Shown here one piece after another: positions 49,801-58,600 of a stretch of DNA of 64,000 nt. Each line of letters starts with the position of its first letter. The first letter of the stretch is position 1. The stretch spans positions 1 through 64,000 of the forward strand of contig NZ_RXOE01000005.1 in NCBI RefSeq assembly GCF_003965815.1, in the 5' to 3' direction. A program made the position numbers and the translations under genes. Source of the stretch: Variovorax gossypii. GTDB taxonomy: Bacteria > Pseudomonadota > Gammaproteobacteria > Burkholderiales > Burkholderiaceae_C. Below the pieces are notes generated by a model. The model saw only the letters and a list, made by a program, of their open reading frames with translations. It made no database searches and was not told the origin of the DNA.

Positions 49801-50948
49801 TGGGCCACGGCGACGATGCGGTGTTCGCCTACGACAGCCGCGGCAACCGGGTACAGTCGCTGCGACGCGATGGCCGGCGGCTTGTGCTGCGCTATGACGG
49901 CGCCAACAGGCTCGTCGAGTCGCACGCGACCGAAGCGGATGGAAGCGTGATCGTCAGCCGCCATCTCTACGACGTCCACGGTCGTCGACTGACCAAGACG
50001 GTGAGCGAACAGACCCCAGGCAAGGCGGCGCGAGAAAGCCGCACCTTCTACGGCTGGGACGGCGACCACTTGGTGCATGTGGAGCACTGGAGCCCGGAGA
50101 GCGAGCGACAGGTGGTCCACACGGTGTATGAGCCGGGCAGCTTCACGCCGCTGGTGCAGTTCAGCGCCGCAGGCGGCGCCACGCCCACGGGACTGGCGGC
50201 CCTCGCGGCGCATGCGCGCGACCCGCGCATGCAGCAGGCACTGCACGAGGCTTTCGATGCCTTGCCGCTGGACATGCGCGAGCGCATGGACACGCAGGTC
50301 CGCCAGATGCTACGCGACGGGCTGCCCGCATCGGCGCAAGCACTCGAGGCCTTGCCTGTCGCAAATGACACGCGGTCAGTCGCGGTGCGCCACTATCACT
50401 GCGACTACCTAGGCACGCCACAGGCGCTGACGGACGAGCGAGGCCGGCTGGTATGGATGGGCCGCTGTGATCCCTGGGGCAACCTTCTGCAGGAATTCAA
50501 CCCGCGCGGCATCAGCCAGCCCATCCGCTTGCCGGGCCAGCACTACGACGCGGAGACCGGGCTTTGCTACAACCGGCACCGCCACTATGACCCGGACATC
50601 GGCAGCTACGTCAACCAGGATCCGATCGGATTGACCGGCGGTATCGCGCTCTTCAGCTACGCCCAACAGAATCCGGTGCAGTTCTCCGATCCAATGGGGC
50701 TCTATGCCTACGCCGGCACGTCGACCTCGGGGCTCGACGGCGCACCAGTGCAGGGCCCCCTGTCCGGCGGCGCGCAGAACTGCCCAGACTGCGTGCAGGT
50801 GGCGGATGCCAAGAGCACCGCTGCAGCCTGCTTGGTAGGCATCTTCCTCATTTTTGGATTGCCGACCGGCGGCCGGACCAACTTCCCGGCGCCACCGCCG
50901 CGCCCGGTACGCGTGGAGCAGGTACAAGAGCCGAAGAAATGCGTATGA
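46812..50948 (+). CDS. PAAR-like/Rhs polymorphic-toxin protein
   Basis: A 1378-residue protein. Residues 1-60 form a PAAR-like cap (SGKPAARISDSVSGGKVVSG and CSECPGGVTVGNPVSPSLGA), followed by a DUF6531-type region (LDFALHGAMPLVWQRQYSSY). Dozens of YD/RHS repeats form the shell. The core closes with YHCDYLGTPQALTDERGRLV, GQHYDAETGLCYNRHRHYDP and the cleavage-type motif NPVQFSDPMGL at ~1297. Only ~81 residues follow, with a hydrophobic TAAACLVGIFLIFGLP and ending EPKKCV, a small tip for a toxin. Its TGA overlaps the next small ORF (ATGA). Confidence 0.9.
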   Translation: MSGKPAARISDSVSGGKVVSGSGTVLIGSQGGVACSECPGGVTVGNPVSPSLGAKVLMGEPELDFALHGAMPLVWQRQYSSYVNPEHGAPCGPLGHGWTLPGILRIEAGEEACRLITGMGRVIAFDALPEGGSIYSPSEDLWLLRGANRPGDAAWTREVRFRRVLAEFGADPHSIVVTNGQAQTFWVLQAAQTHSEASAGTHYLLCHQQDRFGRCQSFQRDEFDRVTGIVDGVGRRYRLSWRQVHSPVAAQGLWHADSGWRLTGIELAEDPLVTDPAESVMLVRYSYSPDGDLLTVHDRAGRLVREFAWQRHLMVGHRYLGGPRHTYRYESLEPGARVVEHFNEEGLNYRFDYELTPTGRQTRVVDSLRRVEVYRFEGEGGLSRLVEHVRADGSRLGYAYDAAGRLVEAMDPLGAVTRLRYDGQGRALGSQAPDGGHSLLEYDEATGLLVQTVDAAGRATWMEHDEWGRLTHVTRPNGHVERREYPSPEAAPLTCEYPTLLVDAKGGATRLAWSATGQLIRRTDCSGRTSEAQFNARGLAMQQTDALGQTTRYEYDAAGHLAAVHHPDGSTTRYRRDTAGRIVRILLREKGAEQDIGFAYDLWGRVTQRWQRGLEVRFAYDEAGRLVRLTNENGAVSHFAWDAMDRLVEERGFDGRRQTFLYDAAGRLVEASDGRDRDELRTRYLWDALGRLSEIRVPATAHSSARIERLQWNAAGQLMATRSHLRDGESDEAGPLLAEALIERDAAGHLVAETQRVYDLAPLTPGKPTGSTIAFEHIISHTLDPLGNREASLLQDVGRLDYLMYGAGYLHGLLHNGRGVLDIERDGLHREIRRRLLSPSGSSVLEVQRQWDPRGRARSLDMAGLQRRDAAGEGTPVSLVGQLTQRRYDYDDIGQLTAIRSPGGDTLFRHDAAGRLIGAAGMTSAERRWRFDPAGNRLPSLDDTRLQFELAHDDNGWAAEVRSRWRDQDFDLLNREEPRPSTARSLAGIVRWHDNRVGHGDDAVFAYDSRGNRVQSLRRDGRRLVLRYDGANRLVESHATEADGSVIVSRHLYDVHGRRLTKTVSEQTPGKAARESRTFYGWDGDHLVHVEHWSPESERQVVHTVYEPGSFTPLVQFSAAGGATPTGLAALAAHARDPRMQQALHEAFDALPLDMRERMDTQVRQMLRDGLPASAQALEALPVANDTRSVAVRHYHCDYLGTPQALTDERGRLVWMGRCDPWGNLLQEFNPRGISQPIRLPGQHYDAETGLCYNRHRHYDPDIGSYVNQDPIGLTGGIALFSYAQQNPVQFSDPMGLYAYAGTSTSGLDGAPVQGPLSGGAQNCPDCVQVADAKSTAAACLVGIFLIFGLPTGGRTNFPAPPPRPVRVEQVQEPKKCV

Positions 50949-51324
50949 AGAACGCGCGGCCCGCTTCGTTCACGCACTTCGTGGGGGCGCAGTACGCCTC
51001 CCTGCAAACGACCGTCGCTGTGGACCAGGCAGGTATGCTGTGAACGTCTCGCCGTTCCGCCTTGACCAGGGTTGGAGCCTGCGATCATCAGGAGGCGGCC
51101 GAGCATCCGACGAAGGCGACGCACTCCGCGAGGTTGAGGCGGCCAGCAGCAGGTACTTCTCGGCATCGGTGCGCCTGCTTCGACGCTTTCGGCGAGAAGA
51201 CAGGCTTTCGGACAATGCGCGCGAGGAAATCATGAACCAGTGCTTTGCGGGCGGCGACTACAACCATAAGCAACAGGCCGGCAACGTCTGGAACGCCTAC
51301 AAGAACTGCGCAGGCACGCCATGA
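50945..51324 (+). pseudogene. Broken or split Rhs tail (two short overlapping frames)
   Basis: An ATG at 50945 overlaps the Rhs stop and encodes MKNARPASFTHFVGAQYASL to a stop at 51041-51043 (32 residues). A GTG at 51040 overlaps that stop and opens a 94-residue frame to 51324, ending REEIMNQCFAGGDYNHKQQA then GNVWNAYKNC. That Cys/Gly/Asp/His pattern is like C-terminal ends seen on other Rhs proteins. I read the two as one toxin tail interrupted by a frameshift, although coupled small genes cannot be excluded. Confidence 0.5.
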
Positions 51325-51824
51325 GCGGCCAAGACCTCGACGAGGAATCCCTGTGCAGCCGGGTACTGGAAGCCTTTCCCGAGGAACGGCTGGCGGCGCA
51401 GTGCCATGCCGAAGACGCCTCCCTGGGCTTCGACGGCCAAGGCATCGCGCGCCTCAACGAGCAGTTGGGCGGCAGGCGCTGGACGCAGTTCGACTGGCCG
51501 GCCATCCTCGCGCTGCACCTCGATGCGTGGCAGAGCATCGCGCAGCTCGAGATCGAAGCCTACCGGCGTGTGTTTCCCTCGCTGCTGTCGTACATCGCGG
51601 GGCCCCGCGAGGACTTGCTCTCAGAGCACTTCATCGAGATGCACCTGAACCTCGGCAATGTGTTCAGAGCAGAAGAGTCCGGCTTCCTCGCATCCCTGGA
51701 CGACGCGCAAGCCGGATGTGTGGCACTGGTGCTCCTGTCCCGCGTCGAGAAGAAAAGGCAATGGCGCCTGTGCCAGGATGCGCTGGACTCCTACTGGGGA
51801 CTGTTCGTGCCCGAGGGCGAATGA
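51321..51824 (+). CDS. Candidate immunity protein
   Basis: A 167-residue acidic cytosolic protein whose ATG overlaps the stop of the Rhs-tail frame (ATGA at 51321-51324). It has LEAFPEERLAAQCHAEDASL, RRWTQFDWPAILALHLDAWQ and CVALVLLSRVEKKRQWRLCQ, an all-helical composition. The position just after an Rhs tail, the coupling and the acidity fit an immunity protein. No family recognised. Confidence 0.55.
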   Translation: MSGQDLDEESLCSRVLEAFPEERLAAQCHAEDASLGFDGQGIARLNEQLGGRRWTQFDWPAILALHLDAWQSIAQLEIEAYRRVFPSLLSYIAGPREDLLSEHFIEMHLNLGNVFRAEESGFLASLDDAQAGCVALVLLSRVEKKRQWRLCQDALDSYWGLFVPEGE

Positions 51825-52578
51825 ACGCCGGCCGGTGACCGTCGGCCACCCTCGCCCTCTCCATTCAGGAACTGCGCCCAACTGCCGATCATGCGCACCT
51901 CGCACCTTGGAGTCGGCATCAACAGCCGTGGACGCTGCTGGCGCTCGGCTCGAATCCCCCTCCACCGCCGAGTTCGAGGACGCCGCGCGGGCGCTGGCGA
52001 TGGATCTGCGCGTCGTGCATGTGGCGCAGCCGGCGGACCCGGCCCGGTGGCGCTGGACATCATGGGCGGCAACGTGGACTGCGGCTTCATTGTCGCGTCG
52101 GTGGTTCTGCCTCATATCCAGAGCGGCCGGCTGCGCGCCATCGCGGTTTCCGGCAAGGAAAGATCGGGCTTGCTGCCGACCGTTCCGACGGTGGCCGAAA
52201 GCGGTCATCCCGGCTTCGATGCGACCTTCTTCGAGACCTTGATGGCCCCCTCCGGTCTTCCCGCACCCACTGTGGACAAGATCCAGCGCGACGTCCGTAC
52301 GGCCCTGCAAGCGCCTGCCGTGCGCGCCCGGCTGGCCGAGATGGATCTGTGCGTCGAGGCCAACTCGCCTCAGGATGCCCAAGGCCGCGGTCGAGAAGAC
52401 TTTGCTAAGTGGGGCGTCATCGCGCAGAAGACCAGGGCTGCAGCTGGATTGAAGCGCGAGTTCCGCCTCGGGCAGGAGGCGAACTCTGATGTACCGCGTG
52501 CGTGACACTGCAGCACGGACATGTCTTGATGCGAAGGCCGGAGAGTCCGGTACATCCAGTGCGCGCTGCCAGGCCTCG
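51825..52578 (+). pseudogene. Bug-family and other gene remnants
   Basis: At about 52055-52460 the frame encodes LDIMGGNVDCGFIVASVVLP, RAIAVSGKERSGLLPTVPTV and AESGHPGFDATFFETLMAPS, the C-terminal half of a Bug protein, without N-terminal half. Before it, near 51930-52020, another frame reads FEDAARALAMDLRVVHVAQP, like a piece of an ABC-type substrate-binding protein. The two fragments were joined by deletion. Nothing here appears functional. Confidence 0.6.
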
Positions 52579-53742
52579 TCACTGGCCGGGCTTGATGTGC
52601 CGGGTCTCCAGTTCGCGCCGAGTCTTGGCCAGTTCCTCGGCCAGCAACTTCTCGTCTGGCAGCATGGTTTGGTATTCAGCGGCCAGCACCTTGTTCGGCA
52701 GTCCTTCCAATGCGTAGCGGGCTTCCGCAGCTCCCTTTTCCGCGCACATGATCAGCCCCACTGGCGGGTTCTCCCCGGGCTTCATCCAGTGCTCTCGGGC
52801 GTAGTTCAGATACAGGTGCATCTGCCCAGCGTCGGCATAGCTGAACTTGCCGACCTTCAGGTCGATGACCAGCAAGCACTTCAGTCGACGATGGAAGAAC
52901 AGGAGGTCGACACGAAACCAGCTGTCGTCGATGCGCAGCCGCCGTTGGCGCCCGACGAAGGCGAAATCGTCACCCAGCTCCAGAAGGAAGTCCGCCAAGT
53001 GCTGGATCAAGGCGCCCTCCAGATCGGATTCCGAATATTCGTCCTTGAGATTGAGAAACTCCAGCACGAAGGGGTCCTTGATGGCCTGTTCAGGCGTGAG
53101 TGCGTCGGCGGACTCGACGACCGCGCCCTTGGTCAGCATGGCCGCCTTGTCGGCAGACAGCGCGGTGCGCTCGTAGAACTGGCTGCCGATCTGGCGGTCC
53201 AGTTGCCGCACGGACCAGCCTCCCCGCAGGGCCTCGGTTTCGTAGAAGGCCCGGGCCTGCGAGTTTTTGACCGACAGCAGACGCACATAGGCCGACCAGG
53301 GGAGAGGGAACGCCTGGGCGATCGACAGCAGGTCGGGCAAGGCCCCAGACACCGTCTGGAGTTTCTCGGGAAAGGCCGATTCTCCAGACGGTGTCTGGGG
53401 AATCCGGCGTGCGCGCGATGAAGTGGACGGCGGCCGCTGGGGCCGAGACGAGGGCCAGGCGGTATAGAAGAGCCGCATCTGCCACAGGTTCTGCCGGCTG
53501 AATCCTCGGCCAAATCGTGCCGAGAGGTCCGCTGACAGGCGCTCGATGAGTGCCTCGCCATAGGCGGCTCGTTCTTGTCCACCCTGCTCGAACTCGACGA
53601 CCCGACGGCCGATCTCCCAGTAGGTGGCCGTCATCAGCGCGTTGACGCTGCGCGCGGTCGCCTGGCGGGCCGCCTCCAGCAGCGAGACGATGTCCGCGTG
53701 CACGCCACCGTAGCCGGCAAGCTCAGGCGTGGTCGCCGTCAT
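52579..53742 (-). CDS. YhcG-type PDDEXK nuclease family protein (DUF1016)
   Basis: A 387-residue protein. N-terminal domain: TATYWEIGRRVVEFEQGGQE and RFGRGFSRQNLWQMRLFYTA. C-terminal nuclease domain: RIDDSWFRVDLLFFHRRLKC and LLVIDLKVGKFSYADAGQMH, with the D...DxK catalytic set. YhcG proteins are often found in defence or restriction contexts. Between the domains is a Ser/Pro/Arg-rich linker containing QTPSGE and QTVSGA, coded by a perfect 19-bp inverted repeat. No restriction genes flank it; it is isolated between remnants. Confidence 0.85.
   Translation of the reverse strand: MTATTPELAGYGGVHADIVSLLEAARQATARSVNALMTATYWEIGRRVVEFEQGGQERAAYGEALIERLSADLSARFGRGFSRQNLWQMRLFYTAWPSSRPQRPPSTSSRARRIPQTPSGESAFPEKLQTVSGALPDLLSIAQAFPLPWSAYVRLLSVKNSQARAFYETEALRGGWSVRQLDRQIGSQFYERTALSADKAAMLTKGAVVESADALTPEQAIKDPFVLEFLNLKDEYSESDLEGALIQHLADFLLELGDDFAFVGRQRRLRIDDSWFRVDLLFFHRRLKCLLVIDLKVGKFSYADAGQMHLYLNYAREHWMKPGENPPVGLIMCAEKGAAEARYALEGLPNKVLAAEYQTMLPDEKLLAEELAKTRRELETRHIKPGQ
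53343..53400. repeat. Perfect 19-bp inverted repeat inside the yhcG-type gene
   Basis: Arms ccccagacaccgtctggag (53343-53361) and its exact reverse complement (53382-53400), separated by 20 bases. They lie in the interdomain linker and encode similar short peptides (QTPSGE, QTVSGA on the minus strand). It would form a strong hairpin in RNA or single-stranded DNA. Confidence 0.85.
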
Positions 53743-54684
53743 GCGGGCACCCCGGACGAGGAGATTCCAGCCTCCCCTTCAAGACCTCCGCAAGTGGCAC
53801 CGTCCGTAGCCACCGGGACGACGCCCCTCCTGAAATGCTTCATCGGAGGTCTCCATCGCCTTGACATAGCCGGTCATCTTATCAATAGGCCCGAGCCGCC
53901 CTTGCACAACCCCGAGCGCTCGCTGCCCCACGTGCCCGCCGACGCAATGACGCTGATGCGCGGAGAGAAGGCCGCGCGCCACGCCGATGCAGGCGTTGTC
54001 TGCCTTGAGGTCGCGCTCGGCCTGCAGGATGTCGAGGCGGCGCTGCAGCAGCTCCGAAGGCAGGCCCTGCGGCACGGGTGGGCCTGCACTCCATCTTGCT
54101 GCCCCGCAACGCCCATCGGCGGCCGGCGACCGCTCTTGCCGTTCGAACAACATCTGCACGGGCCCGCGCGGCGGGCGGTACTGCTTGAGCGACACGGGGG
54201 CGAAGAGCTATATCCGGCGATAGGACACGAAGGCTTGCGAGCGGAACCGGCAGCCGAGAGCTCGAAGCCGCATCCGTGTTGTAGATCGCCACCGCCCCGA
54301 CGTCTAGCACCGATCCAGTCCCTGTGCTGGGGGAGCATCACCTTTTCGACCCATTCATCAAGGCTTGATAGATCGTTGCGCCGGGCCAGGGCAGGCGCTG
54401 CTGACTTCTTGACCACGCGAGGTGCACGTGCGCGACACGGCCCGAGCCATCGCAAATTTCGAAGAGCGCATCGTCACCGTTGCCGCGAGCGAGAAGCCGT
54501 ACGGGAAGCCCATACATGCAATGGCCGATCGGCATCTGGCCTCGAGCTGCTTCTTGAAGTTTTGCTGGAACTGCTCGCCGAGATTCAGCCCACCGCCTTG
54601 GGGCCACCCAAATCCAACCAGCGCTTGGGATTCTCATAACTCCATGATTTATAAAGAAAAAACACCATCTCTAAAATCAACCAG
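53743..54684. pseudogene. Decayed region with NodT-like and other fragments
   Basis: About 940 bases without an intact gene. On the minus strand, 53961-54066 reads [20 protein letters not shown] then [14 protein letters not shown], the conserved segment of RND outer-membrane lipoproteins of the NodT type. At about 54352-54500 (minus) ALFEICDGSGRVAHVHLAWS resembles the end of an unknown conserved protein. An AT-rich stretch at 54638-54684 is the likely promoter of the next operon. Confidence 0.5.
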
Positions 54685-55197
54685 ATGGATGTTCAGGCTC
54701 GCATTCTTCAAGCGCTACGCCCTCGAAGCGATGGCGTGGTCCTGCGCTCCGACCTCAGCTCTCTGGGCAGTGCCAGTCAGGTGTCTGCCGCCTTGGCCGA
54801 GCTCTGTCGCAAAGGCTCCATATCGCGTATCGAACGCGGCGTGTACGCCCTGCCCACGAAGTTGGCTTCACAGGGCAAACAAGCTCTGCTTCAATCCGCC
54901 CGTAAGCGGCAGGCGGACGCGCGCCAAGCTACATCCACGAGGGAAAAGCTCAAGGCTCAGAGAATCACGGCTGTTTCACGACACGTGATGGCGCTGGCCA
55001 AGCGCGTGGGCGTTTCGTACGTTCCGACTTTCAGCGATCGCTGGGTTGCCAGCGTCACCAAGCTTGCTGGGGACGACATCGCAAGCGATTCAACCGACGA
55101 CCTGCTCGTGGCGCTCGCGCGCGCCGGCAAGCTGTCACCGGTAGACATGACAAAGATGGTCATAGCACATCACCGTGCACTCAAGGCACATGTTTGA
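54685..55197 (+). CDS. AbiEi-like antitoxin / winged-helix regulator
   Basis: A 170-residue protein. Its winged-helix start, RILQALRPRSDGVVLRSDLS and LCRKGSISRIERGVYALPTK, is the AbiEi-type antitoxin N-terminal domain; the last part (TKLAGDDIASDSTDDLLVAL) is helical. It overlaps the Fic-like gene by eight bases. Although AbiEi usually pairs with AbiEii, coupling here is with a Fic gene. Confidence 0.7.
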   Translation: MDVQARILQALRPRSDGVVLRSDLSSLGSASQVSAALAELCRKGSISRIERGVYALPTKLASQGKQALLQSARKRQADARQATSTREKLKAQRITAVSRHVMALAKRVGVSYVPTFSDRWVASVTKLAGDDIASDSTDDLLVALARAGKLSPVDMTKMVIAHHRALKAHV

Positions 55198-55498
55198 TCC
55201 ATTCGGGGACTTTGAGACAGCCGGATATTTGCGCAACTCGCATCAGGATAAGGACCTCGACATCGTCAAGGTTGCTGAGCACGCACTGTTTCGCGCGCAG
55301 CTTCCAGAGGCGCTCGCGTACCTCTCCCGACGCGAGCAGATCGGGTATGAAGACTTTCTGGAAGTCCACCAACTGCTTTTCAGCGCCCTGTACCCATGGG
55401 CCGGAACAGACCGCGCCGAACTTCTGCCCGAAAAGGCCGTCCCGAAGGGTTCGAAGACTTTCAACTCTACGGCTCTCAGGCCCCGCTCACGCTGTTGA
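55190..55498 (+). pseudogene. Truncated Fic-family toxin
   Basis: From the ATG at 55190, 102 residues begin MFDPFGDFETAGYLRNSHQD and continue FLEVHQLLFSALYPWAGTDR AELLP, the N-terminal half of a small Fic protein. The catalytic HPFxxGNGR loop is missing; the homology ends around 55455 and a foreign 14-residue tail follows. AMPylation activity is not possible. It is still coupled to the AbiEi-like gene (overlap at 55190-55197). Confidence 0.75.
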
Positions 55499-55661
55499 CC
55501 AACCGTGAGGGTGCCTGGGCAGTCTTTCCGCCCCACTTGAGCGGATGGCGACGGACATCGAGCTCGTGCGCAGCGCTGCCCTTTGACTGCACGAACCTGG
55601 TGGGGCTGCCGCGCGGCAGCACTCGACCAATGCCCCAGGAAGGCATTGAGCATGGAAGCCA
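55499..55661. other. Junction, no supported gene
   Basis: Short stretch after the Fic fragment and before the GGDEF-EAL gene stop. No recognised protein on either strand. It is probably the boundary of the accessory segment. Confidence 0.3.
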
Positions 55662-58600
55662 TCAGGCGAGCACCGATGGAGCAAACTGGTTGCGCAGGTG
55701 ACGCGCCATGAAATCGCGCGCTTCGCCGGCAGACACGGGCTTGCACAGCCAGTAGCCCTGGGCCTCGTCGCATCCGTGGCTGCGCAGGAACTCGAGCTGG
55801 GCGGCGGTCTCGATGCCCTCGGCCACGACCTTCATCCGCAGCCCGTGGGCCAGCGTGACGATGCCGTCGATGAGTGCACGCGCATCTGCATCCTGCGAAA
55901 GGTCGTTGACGAACGAGCGGTCGATCTTGACCGTCGACAGCGGAAAGTGCTTCAGGTGGGACAGCGAGGAGTAGCCCGTTCCGAAATCGTCGATCGCGAG
56001 GCCGACGCCGATGTCCCGGATCGCGCGCAGCAGCTCCACCGCATGCTCCGGGTTCGCCATCATCGCGCTCTCGGTGATCTCCAGCTCCAGCAGTGACGGA
56101 TCGAGCCCCGAGGCATCCAGGACGGCTTTGACGTCGGCCACGAGCGTGCGGCTCTCGAACTGCCGCGGCGACAGGTTGACGCTGATCAGCACCTGCGGCA
56201 GACCGTGCTTCTGCCAGGCGAGCGCGTCGGCGCAGGCCTGCTCCAGTGCCCACCTGCCCATCGACACGATCAAGCCGAGCTCTTCGGCGATCGGGATGAA
56301 CTGCACCGGCGGCACCATGCCCAGAACCGGATGATGCCAGCGCATGAGCGCTTCGACACCGACGATGCGCTGGGTCTGCAGGTTCAGCTTCGGCTGGTAG
56401 TGCATCTCCAGTTCGCCGCGCTCCAGGGCGCGGCGCAGCGCGCTCTCCAGCATCAACTGCTCGGTGCTCCGCGCATTCATCTTGGCCGCGTAGAAGCGGT
56501 AGGTGTTGCGGCCTTTTCCCTTGGCGTGGTACATCGCGGTGTCGGCGTTCTTCAGCAACGCCTCGGCATCGCCCCCGTTTTCCGGATAGATGCTCACGCC
56601 GACGCTGGCGCTGACGTGCAACTCGCGCCCTTCGATGACGAAGGGCTCGGCGCAACAGGCCAGCACCTTTTCGGCGAGCACCGCGGCATCGTTCGCGCTG
56701 TCCAGGTCCTCCAGCAGCAGCACGAACTCGTCACCGCCGAAGCGCGCCACGACATCGGTGCCGTTCAGCATCGCCGTGAGGCGCTCGCCGCAGATCCTGA
56801 TCATCTCGTCGCCCGCGCCGTGGCCCAGGGTGTCGTTGATGTGCTTGAAGCGGTCCAGGTCGACGAACAGCACCGCGAACTGCTTCTGGCTGCGGTTGCT
56901 GCGCCTGATGGCGCGCGCGAGTTCGTCTTGCAGCGCCGCGCGGTTGAACAACCCCGTCAGCCCGTCGTGGCTGGCCATGAAGCGCAGGCTGCGCTCGGCG
57001 AGCTTGCGCTGTTTGTACTGGGCGATCTGCAGGGCGATCACGCGCAGCGACTCCAGCGTCTCGGCCTCCATGACGGCGAGTCTGGAACTGAAGAGCTCCA
57101 GCGCCATGGTCGCATTGGTGGCAACCATGGGCACGATGAGGCCGGTGGTCAGCCCCGCTTCGCGGGCCATCGCGTCGCGGGCGAAATGCCCCGGGGAGGC
57201 CTGCGTGTCGACCCGCACGACGCCGGTCTTCCAGGCACGGCCGAGCGAGCCTTCGCCGGGCCGGTATTCGCGCAGGCGGCTGTCGCGGACGAACCGCGTC
57301 ACCGCCGGGTCCTTGTCTTCGGCATGCCAAGCGGCATCACAACGAACCAGGCCGTCCTCGCCCACGCTCCACAACGCGCCGCAGTCCCAGCACAGGTCGG
57401 TGCATATCGCCTCCAGCGCCAGCCCCATCACCGTCTCGGCCCTGCCGTCGCCGGCCAGCAGGCGGGCGATCTTGTACTCGAGCTTCTGCCGCAGCGCATC
57501 CTTGCGCGGCTGCGTGGCGTCGCGCACGGTGCCGCGCACCAGCGTCCTCCCATCTTCCTCGGTCGACTGTGCAATGACGTGGAGCCAGCGTTCGGTGCCA
57601 TCGGGCAGGCTCAGGCGGTGCTCGAATTCGCTGCGCTCCGTGGAATGGAAGACCCGCGCGATCTGCCGGCGGACTGCGGGGCGCTCCAGGGCCGGCACGC
57701 GCGACAGCAGCGCGTGCAGGTCCGATGGCGGGGAATCGTCCCCGAAGCCCAGGATGCGCTGGGCTTCTTCGGAGCATTGCAGGGCCCCGGTTTCGGGGTC
57801 GAGGGTCCAGCTGCCCAGACTGGCCAGTTGCTGGGCGTCCTTCCACTGACGTTCACTGACGCGCAGGTGGCTGGTCATCTTGTTCGCCAGGACCTGGGCC
57901 CGGCTGCGCGAGGTGGTCAGCGAGAAGACGATGCCGGCCAACAGCATGCTGGTCGCCAGGCCTACGAGAACGATGGACCACGGGATGGCCTTGTCGAGCG
58001 GGCCGAAGACCTGGTTCTCGTCCTGCTCGACCTCGACCAGCCAGGAATGGCCCCCCAGTTCGAAACCGAGCGAGCGCTGGAGTCGGTGCGCCGGCGAAGT
58101 GGCCGCAACGGCGGGCTTCGCCAACGCGGCACTGTCGAACAGCAACTGCGGCTCGCTGAATGCGGTGGGTGGGACGAACCGGGTCTCGATGCGCGTGCCG
58201 ATCGCTGCCTTGCCTGGCCCTGCGTCGACCAGGCGCAGCCGCAGCGTCCGCGCGGCATCGGGGCTGACCACGTCGCGCAGCACTCCCGCGATGCTGAAGC
58301 CCGCGCCCACCGAACCGATGTAAGCGCTGCGCCGCTGCTCGAGCGTATCGAGCGGCATTTGCGGGCGATAGACCGGCAGACGCATCGCCAGTCCGATGTC
58401 GGCCTCGCGCCCCGGGAGGCGGACCTTGCGCCCGGAGGTGACCAGCCCGCCCGTATCACGCCCCTGCTCGAGCGCGTTGCCTCGATCGGGCATCGCACCC
58501 AGGTCATTGCCCAGCAGCATCTCGTTGCCGGCCTGGGGTTCGATATAGACCAGCGGGTAGTAGATGTCCCGCTCGCCGGGTGGCTTGATGACGAAGCTGG

